The notes under the pieces were generated by a model. The model was not told the origin of the DNA. It searched no databases and worked only from the letters and a program-made list of their open reading frames with translations. Shown in pieces: positions 40,855 through 51,145 of a DNA stretch of 64,000 nt. How positions within the stretch are numbered: position 1 is the first letter of the stretch; each line of letters starts with the position of its first letter. The position numbers were made by a program, and so were the translations under genes. The stretch comes from Chitinophagaceae bacterium (lineage in GTDB: Bacteria; Bacteroidota; Bacteroidia; Chitinophagales; Chitinophagaceae), in NCBI GenBank assembly GCA_947447465.1, contig CANFKE010000007.1, forward strand, positions 51,803 through 115,802, given 5' to 3'.

Positions 40855-43776
40855 TCAATGGTTGATCACCACCTTTTTACATTCAATTATCTTTCCTGTT
40901 TGTATCACCAGGTTATATATTCCGGGTGCTACTGAGGTCGTATTGATCGTATAGCTACTATTTCCCGGTGTTATTGTAGTTGATGTTATCTGTTTGCCCG
41001 AAAGGTCATATAACGAAAGGCTTCCCTTATTATCATTGTTCGTTAATATTACATCAATCCGATCATTGGCAGGATTAGGGTGAATGTCTGCCTTCATTGT
41101 GTTGATATCATTAACGGCTGCATTATCACCCTTGTCCATTATGTAAAAATCATCTACACCGCCTACGGTGATGCTTTGTCCGTTATCGCTCCATGTAGAT
41201 AAGATAGAGTCTGCGGCAACAAATCTGATCTGTATATGCGATGCACCGCTCACATATGCGCTCACAGGGAATATTCTGTGGCGCCATTGCACGTCGGGTT
41301 GATAGGTGCGTTCAACTGTTTGCCACGTTCCGCCCGTACTGTTCTTGATCTGTACTATCCATGGGTCGTTCTTGAAATTACTGCCGCCCTGTTCATTAGA
41401 ATACCATCTGTAGTACTCAACAACAGGATTAGTGAAACCGCTGATGTCAAACGATGGACTCAATGCAGTAGTAGTCCCGTTAGCTATTGATGTGCCGAAA
41501 AATCCGCCTGCACCTGTGCCGGTGATAAGGCATTTGCCGGTTCCTGTTGTATGGTCTTTAAGGGGGAAGGCGGTCAGAAAGAAATTCGAAACGGGTATTC
41601 CCCATTGCCAAAGTCCTGCGGTAGCATCATCTCCGGGATTGCCACCCACACCCCATCCGGTAGGTGTCGTCTCAAAATTATTACTGATCTGTCTTACTAC
41701 ACCTACGCCAAATTGGTAAGGTATCGTTGTTTGTTCCGCAAGCATATTAGGGTTGCAGGTAGTAGGGAAATAGCCGTTTTGCATACCCAGTGAATCATGC
41801 ATGGTAAGGTAATATTCTACCGTAGTTCCTTGCGGCTGTGCAGGAATAGTAGCACTATAGTTTGTTCCTGTTGCTGTCATGGTTACTGAGGTCCATGTTC
41901 CGGTGTTATTAAGTCTGTAATTCAACGTGAGATCGCGAAGATGACCCGATGTACTGACTGATAATGATGCGTTTACCGGTATCGGAGTGCCTGCTACCGT
42001 ATTGAGTAGTTCTGAATGATTAAGAGTTGCGTCTCCCTCAAGGTAGATGCCATGTTTGGCAAATGCGGCAACTATCTGACTGTAATGGGGAGTGCCATTG
42101 CTCAGATTAGCGTCATTGTCGTCTGCCATCAATGCATCTATAAGTATGCTCTGATAGATGGCTCCCTCAGTGCCGTCAGGCCCGTCCGGAACATCATAAT
42201 AAACATCTGTAAATAATTGCGTCATAGCTGGAACGCTGCCCATATTCACACCAACATCCCACCAGCAACCTGCTATGATCTGACCATTTTCATGTGGATC
42301 CGCGAATAGCCCAGTGGCAAGGTCAAGTGGGTAAACCTGAGGCGTATTGTCATAACGACGAATGAAGCCACCGAATCCTGTAAATGAATTAACGCCCAAT
42401 ACTGCACTTTGAGTTATACTCAATGCCCAGATGTCAGAATTGGCTTCATTAAGCGCGCCATTGGTCATAGTGCCGGTACTGTGCGTCATGTAGAAGTGGT
42501 CAGTTATGCCATGTCCGTATTCATGGTAGATGATGTCGCCTATCTCAGCGAATGAATTACATTGGGCGTCAGCAGCATAAAAGTTGATAGATACACCGTC
42601 GTAGAAGGCATTGCAGGTCCCGCTGTTCAGGTCCACATTGGTAGGCAACGAAAAATCCATATCCGTGAATGTAGGCAGATACCCTTTCATGAAATTGTGT
42701 ATTCTGTTTACATGATAATACGCATTCACATGCCTGCTGCTTGATGGGGCATTGGTAGGATAAGTGAAGGTAGTTCCCGTAGCCAATACTGTATCATAAA
42801 ATTCAGGTGTCAGCCCTGTAACCGAATCAATGACTGTTGACCACTTTCCAGCCAGAGGGATGCTCACTGTTGTAGGAAGTGTCCATGTTGAAGAACTCAG
42901 ATAGCCTGCAGTATCGGTAGTATAAATACTTAGTCCGTTCGCTACTTTGATATCTGGCAGGGCTTCAAGCGTAGCAGGATGATTGGTGCCGTCTTTATAT
43001 ACTACCCCTTTTACGGTAACGTCAAAATTTGTTTCTTTTACCTCATTGGTCCTGTAGAGTACAGCTCCCGTTACAGCATCAACATAGCCGGTAAGTACAA
43101 GTGGAATATTGCCTTTTATACGGCCTTTTACCTTAAAGTGCCAGGCAGGATGCAAGGTATATCCTCCATCATGTGGTATAGGGAACCACTCCCACACATC
43201 ATTAATGCTGGCTTCTGTTATGGCAAGACCATCAATATCTTGTACACTCAAGATTTTAGCAGACGCTGAAGATACAGAGGGTGCCACATTTTTAGGAGCG
43301 CCATAATTTTTCATTTGTATTCGTGTCAGTTCTCCGTCCTTACTGAAACGGAAACTAAGGGAAGAAAATGCTACAGGGTGGTTATTGATCACTTGCCTGT
43401 AATGTATATAATCAGCCTTTGGCGCAGTATAATCATTGGTCTTTTGCCACTCATTTAGCTTTATTTGCAAGCCACGCAGCTGTTGTTGCATAATAGAACT
43501 TGCTTTCTCCTGTAAATTATTGCCGCTAACATTTATAGGAGCTCCGTATAGGTCGGTAAAAGCACCGTTCAGTTTGTCGGTAGTTACCTTCCAACCGGGG
43601 AATACCTCTGCGATTATAGATCTTGTTCGTTCTCCGGCATTTACATTTGTAGGTAACGTCTGGTAGTTACTGAACGAAGTTCTGTTGTAGTTTTTCTTTT
43701 CTTTAGCACTGCCCGAAAAAGGGATAGCTAATGCTAACGCCAGTGCAGTTCTGGTAATGAGTTTATTACGCAACAT
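40855..43776 (-). CDS. Secreted M36-like (gluzincin) metallopeptidase with T9SS type A sorting domain
   Basis: DIIYHEYGHGITDHFY with downstream NEANSDIWAL; FTP/PepSY-like propeptide; C-term DIHPNPANDRIDVILTNN...GIYNLVIQTGKIIECKKVVINH. Confidence 0.9.
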   Translation of the reverse strand: MLRNKLITRTALALALAIPFSGSAKEKKNYNRTSFSNYQTLPTNVNAGERTRSIIAEVFPGWKVTTDKLNGAFTDLYGAPINVSGNNLQEKASSIMQQQLRGLQIKLNEWQKTNDYTAPKADYIHYRQVINNHPVAFSSLSFRFSKDGELTRIQMKNYGAPKNVAPSVSSASAKILSVQDIDGLAITEASINDVWEWFPIPHDGGYTLHPAWHFKVKGRIKGNIPLVLTGYVDAVTGAVLYRTNEVKETNFDVTVKGVVYKDGTNHPATLEALPDIKVANGLSIYTTDTAGYLSSSTWTLPTTVSIPLAGKWSTVIDSVTGLTPEFYDTVLATGTTFTYPTNAPSSSRHVNAYYHVNRIHNFMKGYLPTFTDMDFSLPTNVDLNSGTCNAFYDGVSINFYAADAQCNSFAEIGDIIYHEYGHGITDHFYMTHSTGTMTNGALNEANSDIWALSITQSAVLGVNSFTGFGGFIRRYDNTPQVYPLDLATGLFADPHENGQIIAGCWWDVGVNMGSVPAMTQLFTDVYYDVPDGPDGTEGAIYQSILIDALMADDNDANLSNGTPHYSQIVAAFAKHGIYLEGDATLNHSELLNTVAGTPIPVNASLSVSTSGHLRDLTLNYRLNNTGTWTSVTMTATGTNYSATIPAQPQGTTVEYYLTMHDSLGMQNGYFPTTCNPNMLAEQTTIPYQFGVGVVRQISNNFETTPTGWGVGGNPGDDATAGLWQWGIPVSNFFLTAFPLKDHTTGTGKCLITGTGAGGFFGTSIANGTTTALSPSFDISGFTNPVVEYYRWYSNEQGGSNFKNDPWIVQIKNSTGGTWQTVERTYQPDVQWRHRIFPVSAYVSGASHIQIRFVAADSILSTWSDNGQSITVGGVDDFYIMDKGDNAAVNDINTMKADIHPNPANDRIDVILTNNDNKGSLSLYDLSGKQITSTTITPGNSSYTINTTSVAPGIYNLVIQTGKIIECKKVVINH

Positions 43777-43892
43777 AGAGTAGATAATTGATTATGAATA
43801 CTGAAATTATGCTTTTTGTTCATATTATTCATATATAAGACGTATTTTTTATTATCCTGCTTGGGTTATTCGGGTAGTACGCTTTATTCAGT

Positions 43893-43900
43893 TATTTTTG
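43893..43900 (+). promoter_or_regulatory. -7 element TATTTTTG upstream of the DUF1697 gene
   Basis: Exact TAnnTTTG, 19 nt before the ATG at 43920. Confidence 0.4.
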
Positions 43901-43919
43901 AGCTCCAAGCAAAGTATAT

Positions 43920-44444
43920 ATGAAGCGTTACGTAGCATTTTTAAGAGGCATCAATGTCAGCGGTAAGAAGTTGATAAAAATGGATGTATTGAAGGGGATA
44001 TTTGTGGATTATGATTATAGAAATGTAGTCACATACATACAGAGCGGAAATGTTGTTTTTGATGCCGATCCTGCAAGGGCAGCGGAACTTCGGTCAGATA
44101 TAGAAAAAATGCTGGAGAAAGAACTGGGCTTTGATGTGGTTACTATTGTCAGGTCTATCGATGAGATCAAAAGAGCTATTGGCAATAATCCGTTCAAAGA
44201 AATTGATGGTGATAAGAAACTATACATTACCTACTTGTCCGATAATCCTAAAAAAGAAGACGTAGCAACTCTGGATAGCGTATTGGCTTTTGGGGAAGAA
44301 TTACACGTCAGGGGCAAAGAATTGTTTTTTGTCACGCTCATGTATGGCAATACCAAACTGTCCAACAATTTCATTGAAAAGCAATTGAAATTGGACGCTA
44401 CCACCCGCAATATGGCAACAACCAAAAAGGTCATAACGCTTTAA
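43920..44444 (+). CDS. DUF1697 family protein
   Basis: MKRYVAFLRGINVSGKKLIKMDVLK... YIQSGNVVF. Confidence 0.93.
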   Translation: MKRYVAFLRGINVSGKKLIKMDVLKGIFVDYDYRNVVTYIQSGNVVFDADPARAAELRSDIEKMLEKELGFDVVTIVRSIDEIKRAIGNNPFKEIDGDKKLYITYLSDNPKKEDVATLDSVLAFGEELHVRGKELFFVTLMYGNTKLSNNFIEKQLKLDATTRNMATTKKVITL

Positions 44445-44710
44445 TGCCGCTCTATCTTACTCTGATCAACTTTTTGTAGCAAATACTTCTGAATATCGGG
44501 GTGAGGTTGCTGAATACTTGAGATTTGTGTATTACTCATTCGTTTTTATAACTCATTCGCCGCTGTTGATATGCTGATCTTCGGCTCTCGGGTAGCATCT
44601 CTTTGAGATAGAGTGAGCAGAATGGACATGGAACTATATCCAAATAGTTGCCCGAATACCCCTCATGTGTTAAGGAATTATCAATGTTTTTATTTTTTTA
44701 AAATTTGAAT

Positions 44711-44718
44711 TACCTTTG
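44711..44718 (+). promoter_or_regulatory. -7 element TACCTTTG immediately upstream of guaB
   Basis: Exact TAnnTTTG, 3 nt before the ATG at 44722. Confidence 0.55.
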
Positions 44719-44721
44719 CGC

Positions 44722-46191
44722 ATGGCAATAAAATCTAAGTTTTATGGCGAAGGACTTACGTTTGATGATGTACTCCTTATGCCTGCTTACTCCGAAGTTC
44801 TCCCGCGCGAAGTAAACATCTCCACCAATCTCACAAAAGACATACGGATCAACATCCCGATGATATCCGCAGCTATGGACACCGTAACGGAAGCTCCGTT
44901 AGCTATAGGGCTGGCTCGTGAGGGTGGTTTGGGTATTCTGCACAAGAATATGAGCATTGAGCGTCAGGCAGATCAGGTGCGCAAGGTAAAGCGTTCTGAG
45001 AATGGCCTGATCATCGACCCGATAACGCTTATGCCCGATGCTACCGTGGGAGACGCCATAAAGATCATGAAGGAGAACCGCATTGGTGGCATTCCTATCG
45101 TTGATAAAAATCACATTCTTGTCGGCATCCTTACCAACCGCGATCTGCGTTTTGAAAAAGACACCAAAAAGAAGGTAAGTGAGGTAATGACCAAAGACAG
45201 ACTTGTTACCGCGCCATTGGGTACCAATATGCTGAAAGCAGAAGGCATACTGGAACAATACAAGATCGAAAAACTACCGATTGTAGATAAGAAAAATAAG
45301 CTCATAGGGCTCATCACTTTCCGCGATACATTGCAACTGAAGAGCCATCCTAATGCAGCCAAAGATACTATGGGACGCCTGCTGGCAGGTGCTGCTATCG
45401 GTATTACAGAAGATATACTGGATAGGGTGGAAGCATTGAAGAATGCAGGTGTGGATCTGATCACTCTTGATAGTGCGCACGGCCATTCAAAAGGTGTGAT
45501 CGATGCGGTAAAGAAAGTAAAGAAGGCATTCAAGAATATTCCTATTATAGCAGGTAATGTAGCCACAGCGGCAGGTGCTAAGGCGCTCGCTGATGCAGGT
45601 GCCGATGGCGTAAAGGTTGGGGTAGGACCAGGATCTATATGTACCACTCGCGTGGTTACTGGAGCAGGCGCACCACAGCTTACAGCTATCATTGAAGCGG
45701 CTCAGGCGCTGAAGAAAACTGGCGTTCCGGTTATTGCAGATGGCGGTATCCGTTACACAGGAGATATGGTCAAGGCCATTGCCGCAGGAGCTTCTTGCAT
45801 TATGGCAGGTTCTATCTTCGCCGGAACTGAAGAAAGTCCGGGAGAAACTATTATTTACGAAGGCCGTAAATTCAAGTCATACCGTGGTATGGGTTCTGTT
45901 GAGGCTATGCAGGAAGGATCTAAAGATCGTTACTTTCAGGATATGGAAGCTGATGTGAAAAAGTTAGTTCCCGAAGGCATTGTAGGCCGAGTGCCATACA
46001 AGGGCTACCTCAGCGAAGTAGTGCAGCAATTTGTTGGCGGACTGCGTGCAGGTATGGGCTATTGTGGTGCAAAAGATATTCCTACTTTACAGGCAGAATC
46101 TCAGTTCGTACGTATCACTGCGGCAAGTATGGCAGAAAGTCATCCGCATGATGTGGTCATTACTAAAGAGGCGCCAAACTACAGCCGTTAA
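44722..46191 (+). CDS. guaB: Inosine-5'-monophosphate dehydrogenase
   Basis: [20 protein letters not shown], two CBS domains, [23 protein letters not shown] at 44722 preferred over the TTG at 44716. Confidence 0.98.
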   Translation: MAIKSKFYGEGLTFDDVLLMPAYSEVLPREVNISTNLTKDIRINIPMISAAMDTVTEAPLAIGLAREGGLGILHKNMSIERQADQVRKVKRSENGLIIDPITLMPDATVGDAIKIMKENRIGGIPIVDKNHILVGILTNRDLRFEKDTKKKVSEVMTKDRLVTAPLGTNMLKAEGILEQYKIEKLPIVDKKNKLIGLITFRDTLQLKSHPNAAKDTMGRLLAGAAIGITEDILDRVEALKNAGVDLITLDSAHGHSKGVIDAVKKVKKAFKNIPIIAGNVATAAGAKALADAGADGVKVGVGPGSICTTRVVTGAGAPQLTAIIEAAQALKKTGVPVIADGGIRYTGDMVKAIAAGASCIMAGSIFAGTEESPGETIIYEGRKFKSYRGMGSVEAMQEGSKDRYFQDMEADVKKLVPEGIVGRVPYKGYLSEVVQQFVGGLRAGMGYCGAKDIPTLQAESQFVRITAASMAESHPHDVVITKEAPNYSR

Positions 46192-46206
46192 TAAACTATA
46201 GAATTA

Positions 46207-46247
46207 CATTTCAAGAGCCTATCTATACCGGATAGGCTCTTGAAATG
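46207..46247. terminator. Long-stem hairpin downstream of guaB
   Basis: Perfect 17-bp stem CATTTCAAGAGCCTATC / GATAGGCTCTTGAAATG, 7-nt loop, no clear U-tract. Confidence 0.7.
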
Positions 46248-46397
46248 AAAGGACTTTACTGAGAATTATGGTCAGGGTGAGTTCACAAGCATGATCGAAT
46301 GTCATGGAGAGGATCTCCAATCATGAGATTTGTACCGGGGTATTCGTTTTGTACACCCGATAACCCGCCACTGAAAAGGCACACAGAAATACCAACA

Positions 46398-47009
46398 ATG
46401 GAATACAAACTTCAATTAGTAGAAGAAAAAGTAAAACAACAGCAGGTAACTGCATTGCATCTCATTACTTCCCTGGCTTTTCTTGGCGCAGGTGCTATTA
46501 TTTTTATCTACAATTATGTGATCACCTATTGGGGGCTGGCATTGCTTATTGTTGCCCTTGTGCTGCTTACGCTCACCATAGCAAAAAATAAACAGGTCAC
46601 TACTCCTGCTAATAATACCAAACTACGTATAGCAGAGCTCATCATTTCACTCGCCCTGCTCTCATATTCCATAATGCAGCAATGGCGTTTCCCAATGGGG
46701 ATGTTTGGTGTATTGAGTGCGGTACTGGCATTCTCTATCTTTTGGGAAAGAAAAACGAATGCCGCTCAATTTGTAATTGTTAGTGAGGAAGGTATTGATA
46801 TTCCGGCCGGGGTAAGAAAGAAGCTGTTGGAATGGACAGGGGTGGAAGAGGTTTTATGGCGATATGGTACCCTGTCTATTGATTGTACCGACAATCACCT
46901 TTACCAGTGGAATGTACAGCCTGCTTCATTTGATAAAGATACTTTTGAAGCTTTTTGCAAAAAGCAGGTAGCAGATAATTTGGAGAAACGCCCTAAAAAT
47001 GATTGGTAG
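46398..47009 (+). CDS. Hypothetical protein with several TM helices
   Basis: ATG at 46398 (MEYKLQLVEEKVKQQQ) more plausible than upstream 46299; hydrophobic segments then soluble C-term. Confidence 0.7.
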   Translation: MEYKLQLVEEKVKQQQVTALHLITSLAFLGAGAIIFIYNYVITYWGLALLIVALVLLTLTIAKNKQVTTPANNTKLRIAELIISLALLSYSIMQQWRFPMGMFGVLSAVLAFSIFWERKTNAAQFVIVSEEGIDIPAGVRKKLLEWTGVEEVLWRYGTLSIDCTDNHLYQWNVQPASFDKDTFEAFCKKQVADNLEKRPKNDW

Positions 47010-47080
47010 GCAGAGGCAATATTTTTTCTGCAAAAGGGTTATTATTACATCAATATTCAACATCAGTATAATCAGGGACT

Positions 47081-48094
47081 TTGAATAACATCATTCGTTT
47101 TGCAATAGTAGGTTTTGGAAATATTGGTCGTCGTCATGCCGAGCATATTCAGCATAATGCCGCTACCTCGCTTGTAGCGGTCTGTGACACCAATATAGCT
47201 GTTGCAGATCGGGTGCCGGAAGGTATCCCGTTTTATACAGCTCTCGAAACTATGTTGCAGCAGGGAGATATTGATGTATTGTGTGTTTGTACGCCCAATT
47301 TTCTGCACGAGCAGCATACCATTGCCGGATTACACGCAGGTATGCATACAGTAGTAGAAAAGCCAATGGCTTTGAGTGTTGCTGAGTGCGACAGAATGAT
47401 CGCCGCTGCCGAAACTACAGGTAAGACCATCTTCGCTGTTAAGCAAAACAGATATAATCCGCCTGTTCAGGAAGTAAAGAAACTGATGGCCGACAATAAG
47501 CTGGGAAAAATATTTATGATGCAGGTCAATTGCTTCTGGAACCGTGGCGATGCCTATTATTCCGAAAGCGAATGGCGCGGCAAAAAAATGAAAGATGGTG
47601 GTTGTTTGTTCACGCAATTCAGCCACTTCGTTGATATCCTATATTACCTCAATGGCACCATTCAACAAGCTGAGGGGTTGATACATAATTACGCTCATCA
47701 GCATAATACTGAAGTAGAAGATGCCGGTAGCTTTGTAATGCGCGCTGCAAATGATGCAATAGTGAATTTCAACTTCACCACCTGTGCTTATCAGAAGAAT
47801 ATGGAGGGTTCTATTACCCTATTCGCAGAAAAAGGTACAGTGAAGATAGGAGGACAATACCTCAATACGATTGAATACCAGCAACTGGAAGGTGCTGCCC
47901 TTCCCGAGATCAACATCAGCGCAAAGAACAACGATTACGGATTGTACCAGGGTTCTATGAGCAATCATGATAAAATGATACAGAATGTTGTTGATGTGCT
48001 CAATAATAGACAGCCTATTATGACCACCGCCGAAGAAGGTCGCGAAGTGGTCCGCATCATTGAGCAGATGTATGCCGGTGCAGCGAATAAATAA
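47081..48094 (+). CDS. Gfo/Idh/MocA family oxidoreductase, WlbA/WbpB-like
   Basis: FAIVGFGNIGRRHAEHI, EKPMALSVAECDRMI, KQNRYNPPVQEVK; TTG start. Confidence 0.9.
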   Translation: MNNIIRFAIVGFGNIGRRHAEHIQHNAATSLVAVCDTNIAVADRVPEGIPFYTALETMLQQGDIDVLCVCTPNFLHEQHTIAGLHAGMHTVVEKPMALSVAECDRMIAAAETTGKTIFAVKQNRYNPPVQEVKKLMADNKLGKIFMMQVNCFWNRGDAYYSESEWRGKKMKDGGCLFTQFSHFVDILYYLNGTIQQAEGLIHNYAHQHNTEVEDAGSFVMRAANDAIVNFNFTTCAYQKNMEGSITLFAEKGTVKIGGQYLNTIEYQQLEGAALPEINISAKNNDYGLYQGSMSNHDKMIQNVVDVLNNRQPIMTTAEEGREVVRIIEQMYAGAANK

Positions 48095-48125
48095 TATTCC
48101 GACAAGTAAAACACTTCCAAACGAT

Positions 48126-48156
48126 ACTCTGGTAGAGACGCATAATTGCGTCTCCA
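48126..48156. repeat. REP-like palindromic repeat, copy A
   Basis: ACTCTGGTAGAGACGCATAATTGCGTCTCCA; 31 bp, 2 mismatches to 54634-54664; GAGACGCA-TAAT-TGCGTCTC palindrome. Confidence 0.75.
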
Positions 48157-48303
48157 CAGCGGAGGGAACAACACCCGCCGAATGTCAAGGGTAGCCTGCC
48201 TGACCACGACATTCACACGAGACACCTTCTTTTTAAAAAACGGAACAGTCCTACTCTCAACAAATACCCCAACACCGTATATTTACAACTAAACATCAAT
48301 ACC

Positions 48304-49443
48304 ATGTTCAGTTACTGGGAGCAGGAAAGTTTTACACGTTACGATCATATTGTCATAGGCTCAGGAATAGTGGGTCTTAGTATGGCCATAGAACTGAAAG
48401 ATAAATTCCCGCGAGCTCGAGTAATGGTATTGGAAAGAGGTTTATTGCCTACAGGCGCCAGCACCCGTAATGCAGGTTTTGCCTGCATGGGTAGTGCTAC
48501 AGAACTGCTCGACGACCTGCAGCATACTACTGAGGCAGAAGCCGTTGAACTTTTTGAATGGCGCAAAAAAGGATTGGAATTATTAAGGAAAAGACTCGGT
48601 GATAACAACATCGGTTATATAGAGAATGGCAGCTATGAACTGATCAGCGACCATGAACAGGATGCGCTCGATAAACTCGACTACCTCAATCAACTCCTGC
48701 AACCCATAACTGGGAAGCCTGCCTTTGCATTGGCTAACGATAAGATAAGTGAATTCGGGTTTTCTAAAGATTACACAAAAGCCCTCATACAAAATACATG
48801 CGAAGGGGAACTACATAGTGGCATGATGATGCGTGCACTCACCGACATGGCCATCAGCAAAGGCATAGAGATCAAGACAGGAGCAGATGTTTTAAAATTC
48901 GATGACCTCCACAATAGGGTAGAACTATTGCTGCGTGACCCTTTCCGAAATGAGACTGCCATTCTGCAATGCGACAAACTATTCATCTGCACCAATGCTT
49001 TTACCAAACAGTTATTGCCCCATGTTGATGTGGTCCCCGGTCGTGGACAAGTTCTTATAACACATCCTGTACCCGGACTCAAATTCAAAGGTATCTATCA
49101 CTTCGATAAAGGCTATTATTACTTCCGCGAGATCGATGGCCGAGTGCTGCTTGGTGGTGGTCGCAACCTCGATTTTGAAACAGAGAACACCACCGACTTT
49201 GCTCTTAACGAAATGATACAAGCCGACCTGGTGCAAAAGCTCAATGATATCATCCTCCCCACATCTCCTTTCACCATAGATCGTCGCTGGACAGGTATCA
49301 TGGCCTTCGGAGCTAACAAATTTCCCATAGTCAAAGCCTTCTCACCACGCGTCTTCGGTGCCTTCCGTATGGGCGGCATGGGTGTGGCATTGGGCAGCGA
49401 AGCTGCACGGAGGTTGGTGGAGATGGTGGTTGAAGTAGAATAG
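48304..49443 (+). CDS. FAD-dependent oxidoreductase (DAO family)
   Basis: HIVIGSGIVGLSMAIELKDKFPRARVMVLERG, GASTRNAGFACMG. Confidence 0.92.
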   Translation: MFSYWEQESFTRYDHIVIGSGIVGLSMAIELKDKFPRARVMVLERGLLPTGASTRNAGFACMGSATELLDDLQHTTEAEAVELFEWRKKGLELLRKRLGDNNIGYIENGSYELISDHEQDALDKLDYLNQLLQPITGKPAFALANDKISEFGFSKDYTKALIQNTCEGELHSGMMMRALTDMAISKGIEIKTGADVLKFDDLHNRVELLLRDPFRNETAILQCDKLFICTNAFTKQLLPHVDVVPGRGQVLITHPVPGLKFKGIYHFDKGYYYFREIDGRVLLGGGRNLDFETENTTDFALNEMIQADLVQKLNDIILPTSPFTIDRRWTGIMAFGANKFPIVKAFSPRVFGAFRMGGMGVALGSEAARRLVEMVVEVE

Positions 49444-49474
49444 GATTTGCTGATTTTACATGACTTGCCAGTCA

Positions 49475-49570
49475 AATGAGCAGCTCTGAAAGGGCAACAT
49501 AATAGCAAGTGGTTTCAACCCCTCGAACCTTTACAACAAAACGAGCAGCCCTGTAGGGGCGACATAATTT
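49475..49570. repeat. Two copies of a GAGCAGC(C/T)CTGxAxGGGC(G/A)ACATAAT intergenic repeat
   Basis: GAGCAGCTCTGAAAGGGCAACATAAT (from 49478) and GAGCAGCCCTGTAGGGGCGACATAAT (from 49543). Confidence 0.7.
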
Positions 49571-49581
49571 GTCAAAGAAGT

Positions 49582-50145
49582 TTACCTAAACTCCCTTTCC
49601 AGAACCTCCAGCACACTGCCTATCGGTAACCCCATTACATTGTAATAGTCGCCGTTTATCTTCTTTATACCCGTTACACCTATCCATTCCTGTATAGCAT
49701 AGGCGCCCGCTTTATCAAAGGGTTTATAGTTAGCTACATAATGTTCTATTTGCGCTGTGCTCAGCGTTCTGAAATGTACTTCTGTAGTTATAGAAAAGCT
49801 TTGTTCTTTATCATCTTTTCTGATACACACACCTGTCACCACGGTATGCATTCGCCCCGATAATCTGGAAAGCATATCAACAGCATTGGCTGCATCAGTT
49901 GGTTTGTTCAATATGTCATTGTCCAGTAGCACTACTGTATCTGCGGCTATCACAATCGCGCCAACGGCTTTATGTGCTATAGCATCAGCTTTCTTCTTGG
50001 CCAGATACACAGGCAATTCCTTGCCCGGCATACCTACAGGTGGCGTTTCATCCACATCGGCTATGATCACTTCAAACTGAAGCTCGGCCATTTCCATGAG
50101 CTGCTTCCTGCGGGGCGACTGTGACGCCAATATTATTTTATTCAC
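49582..50145 (-). CDS. maf: Maf family nucleoside triphosphate pyrophosphatase
   Basis: VNKIILASQSPRRKQLME, ADTVVLLDNDILNKP, AYAIQEW; GTG start at 50145 preferred, giving a GTGA overlap with the upstream gene. Confidence 0.93.
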   Translation of the reverse strand: MNKIILASQSPRRKQLMEMAELQFEVIIADVDETPPVGMPGKELPVYLAKKKADAIAHKAVGAIVIAADTVVLLDNDILNKPTDAANAVDMLSRLSGRMHTVVTGVCIRKDDKEQSFSITTEVHFRTLSTAQIEHYVANYKPFDKAGAYAIQEWIGVTGIKKINGDYYNVMGLPIGSVLEVLEREFR

Positions 50146-51098
50146 TGTATCTGCTGAATTGAAAAATGATAAACAATAAGTGAGGCAATTCCCGAAAGCA
50201 TAATGAACTTCAGCCACTTGCTGGCACTGCCATAATGTTCAATAGTGTTCTTTTGGGTAATATACTTACACCACCAGATGAGCGGCAGGACGATCAATGC
50301 TATTGTATAGATACCTAATACTAAATACTTGTTGGTAATGAAGAAGTAAGAAATGACTGACAATGTAATGATAGTTATAGCACCCAAAGTCTGTGCAAAA
50401 CGCGCAGAAAATTGCAGGCCTTTTTTTATAGGCATGGTCATACATCCTTCCGACGCATCACCCTTATAATCCTCCATATCCTTCACTATTTCCCGCATCC
50501 AGGTAAGTGTAAATGCAAAGAAGGTAAAAGCACCAAACATCCATTTTGGATCAATTCCGTATCTTATTACTTCCTGATAATTAGGAAATTTATATATGCC
50601 GTAGTGCATGCGCAGTGCTGGCTCATAAACTACCAACACAAGAATGGTCAGTGCAGTAAGCAATGCAATGATAACATTGCCAACTATAAACTTCCGTTTA
50701 AAGTGTGTAGAATAAAACCAAAGTAGCACTATGCACAACATTTGAACCAGCAGCCATTCCAGATGTCTCGCATGATAGGCAATAGGTATTACCAGCACCA
50801 TTGCAATTACATTCAAAATAACGTGCGCTATAATTGCGGCGCGTAGAGGTATTCTTTTCTCAAGTATTATTTTGTCAGGTCGGTTGATCAGGTCTATCTT
50901 TATGTCGAAGTAGTCATTGATAATATAACCTGCTGCAGCAATAAGTAATGTCGAAAGCGCGATCGGGAAGAAATCCCAGAAACGCCACAGACCAAGTAAG
51001 TTTCGGCTGTCATAAATAAGGCAATACCATACCAGCAACTGTGTCAGAAACACAATCAGCAGGTTCTTGTAGCGTATCAACCTCAGCCAGTTCCGCAA
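50142..51098 (-). CDS. UbiA-family prenyltransferase
   Basis: Multi-TM; NDYFDIKIDLINRPDKIILEKRIP and DMEDYKGDASEGCMTMPIKKG Asp-rich motifs. Confidence 0.9.
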   Translation of the reverse strand: MRNWLRLIRYKNLLIVFLTQLLVWYCLIYDSRNLLGLWRFWDFFPIALSTLLIAAAGYIINDYFDIKIDLINRPDKIILEKRIPLRAAIIAHVILNVIAMVLVIPIAYHARHLEWLLVQMLCIVLLWFYSTHFKRKFIVGNVIIALLTALTILVLVVYEPALRMHYGIYKFPNYQEVIRYGIDPKWMFGAFTFFAFTLTWMREIVKDMEDYKGDASEGCMTMPIKKGLQFSARFAQTLGAITIITLSVISYFFITNKYLVLGIYTIALIVLPLIWWCKYITQKNTIEHYGSASKWLKFIMLSGIASLIVYHFSIQQIQ

Positions 51099-51145
51099 TA
51101 GTCTTAAGTCTTAATTCGTAAGTAGAAAGTCCTTATCTTAGCCAG

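Noticed and set aside
44716-44721. TTG start for guaB at 44716
   Set aside because: Overlaps the TACCTTTG box; the ATG at 44722 gives the standard [19 protein letters not shown]-terminus
45111-45692. 193-aa minus-strand ORF opposite guaB
   Set aside because: Antisense shadow; Ala/Pro/Ser-rich composition mirrors guaB codons
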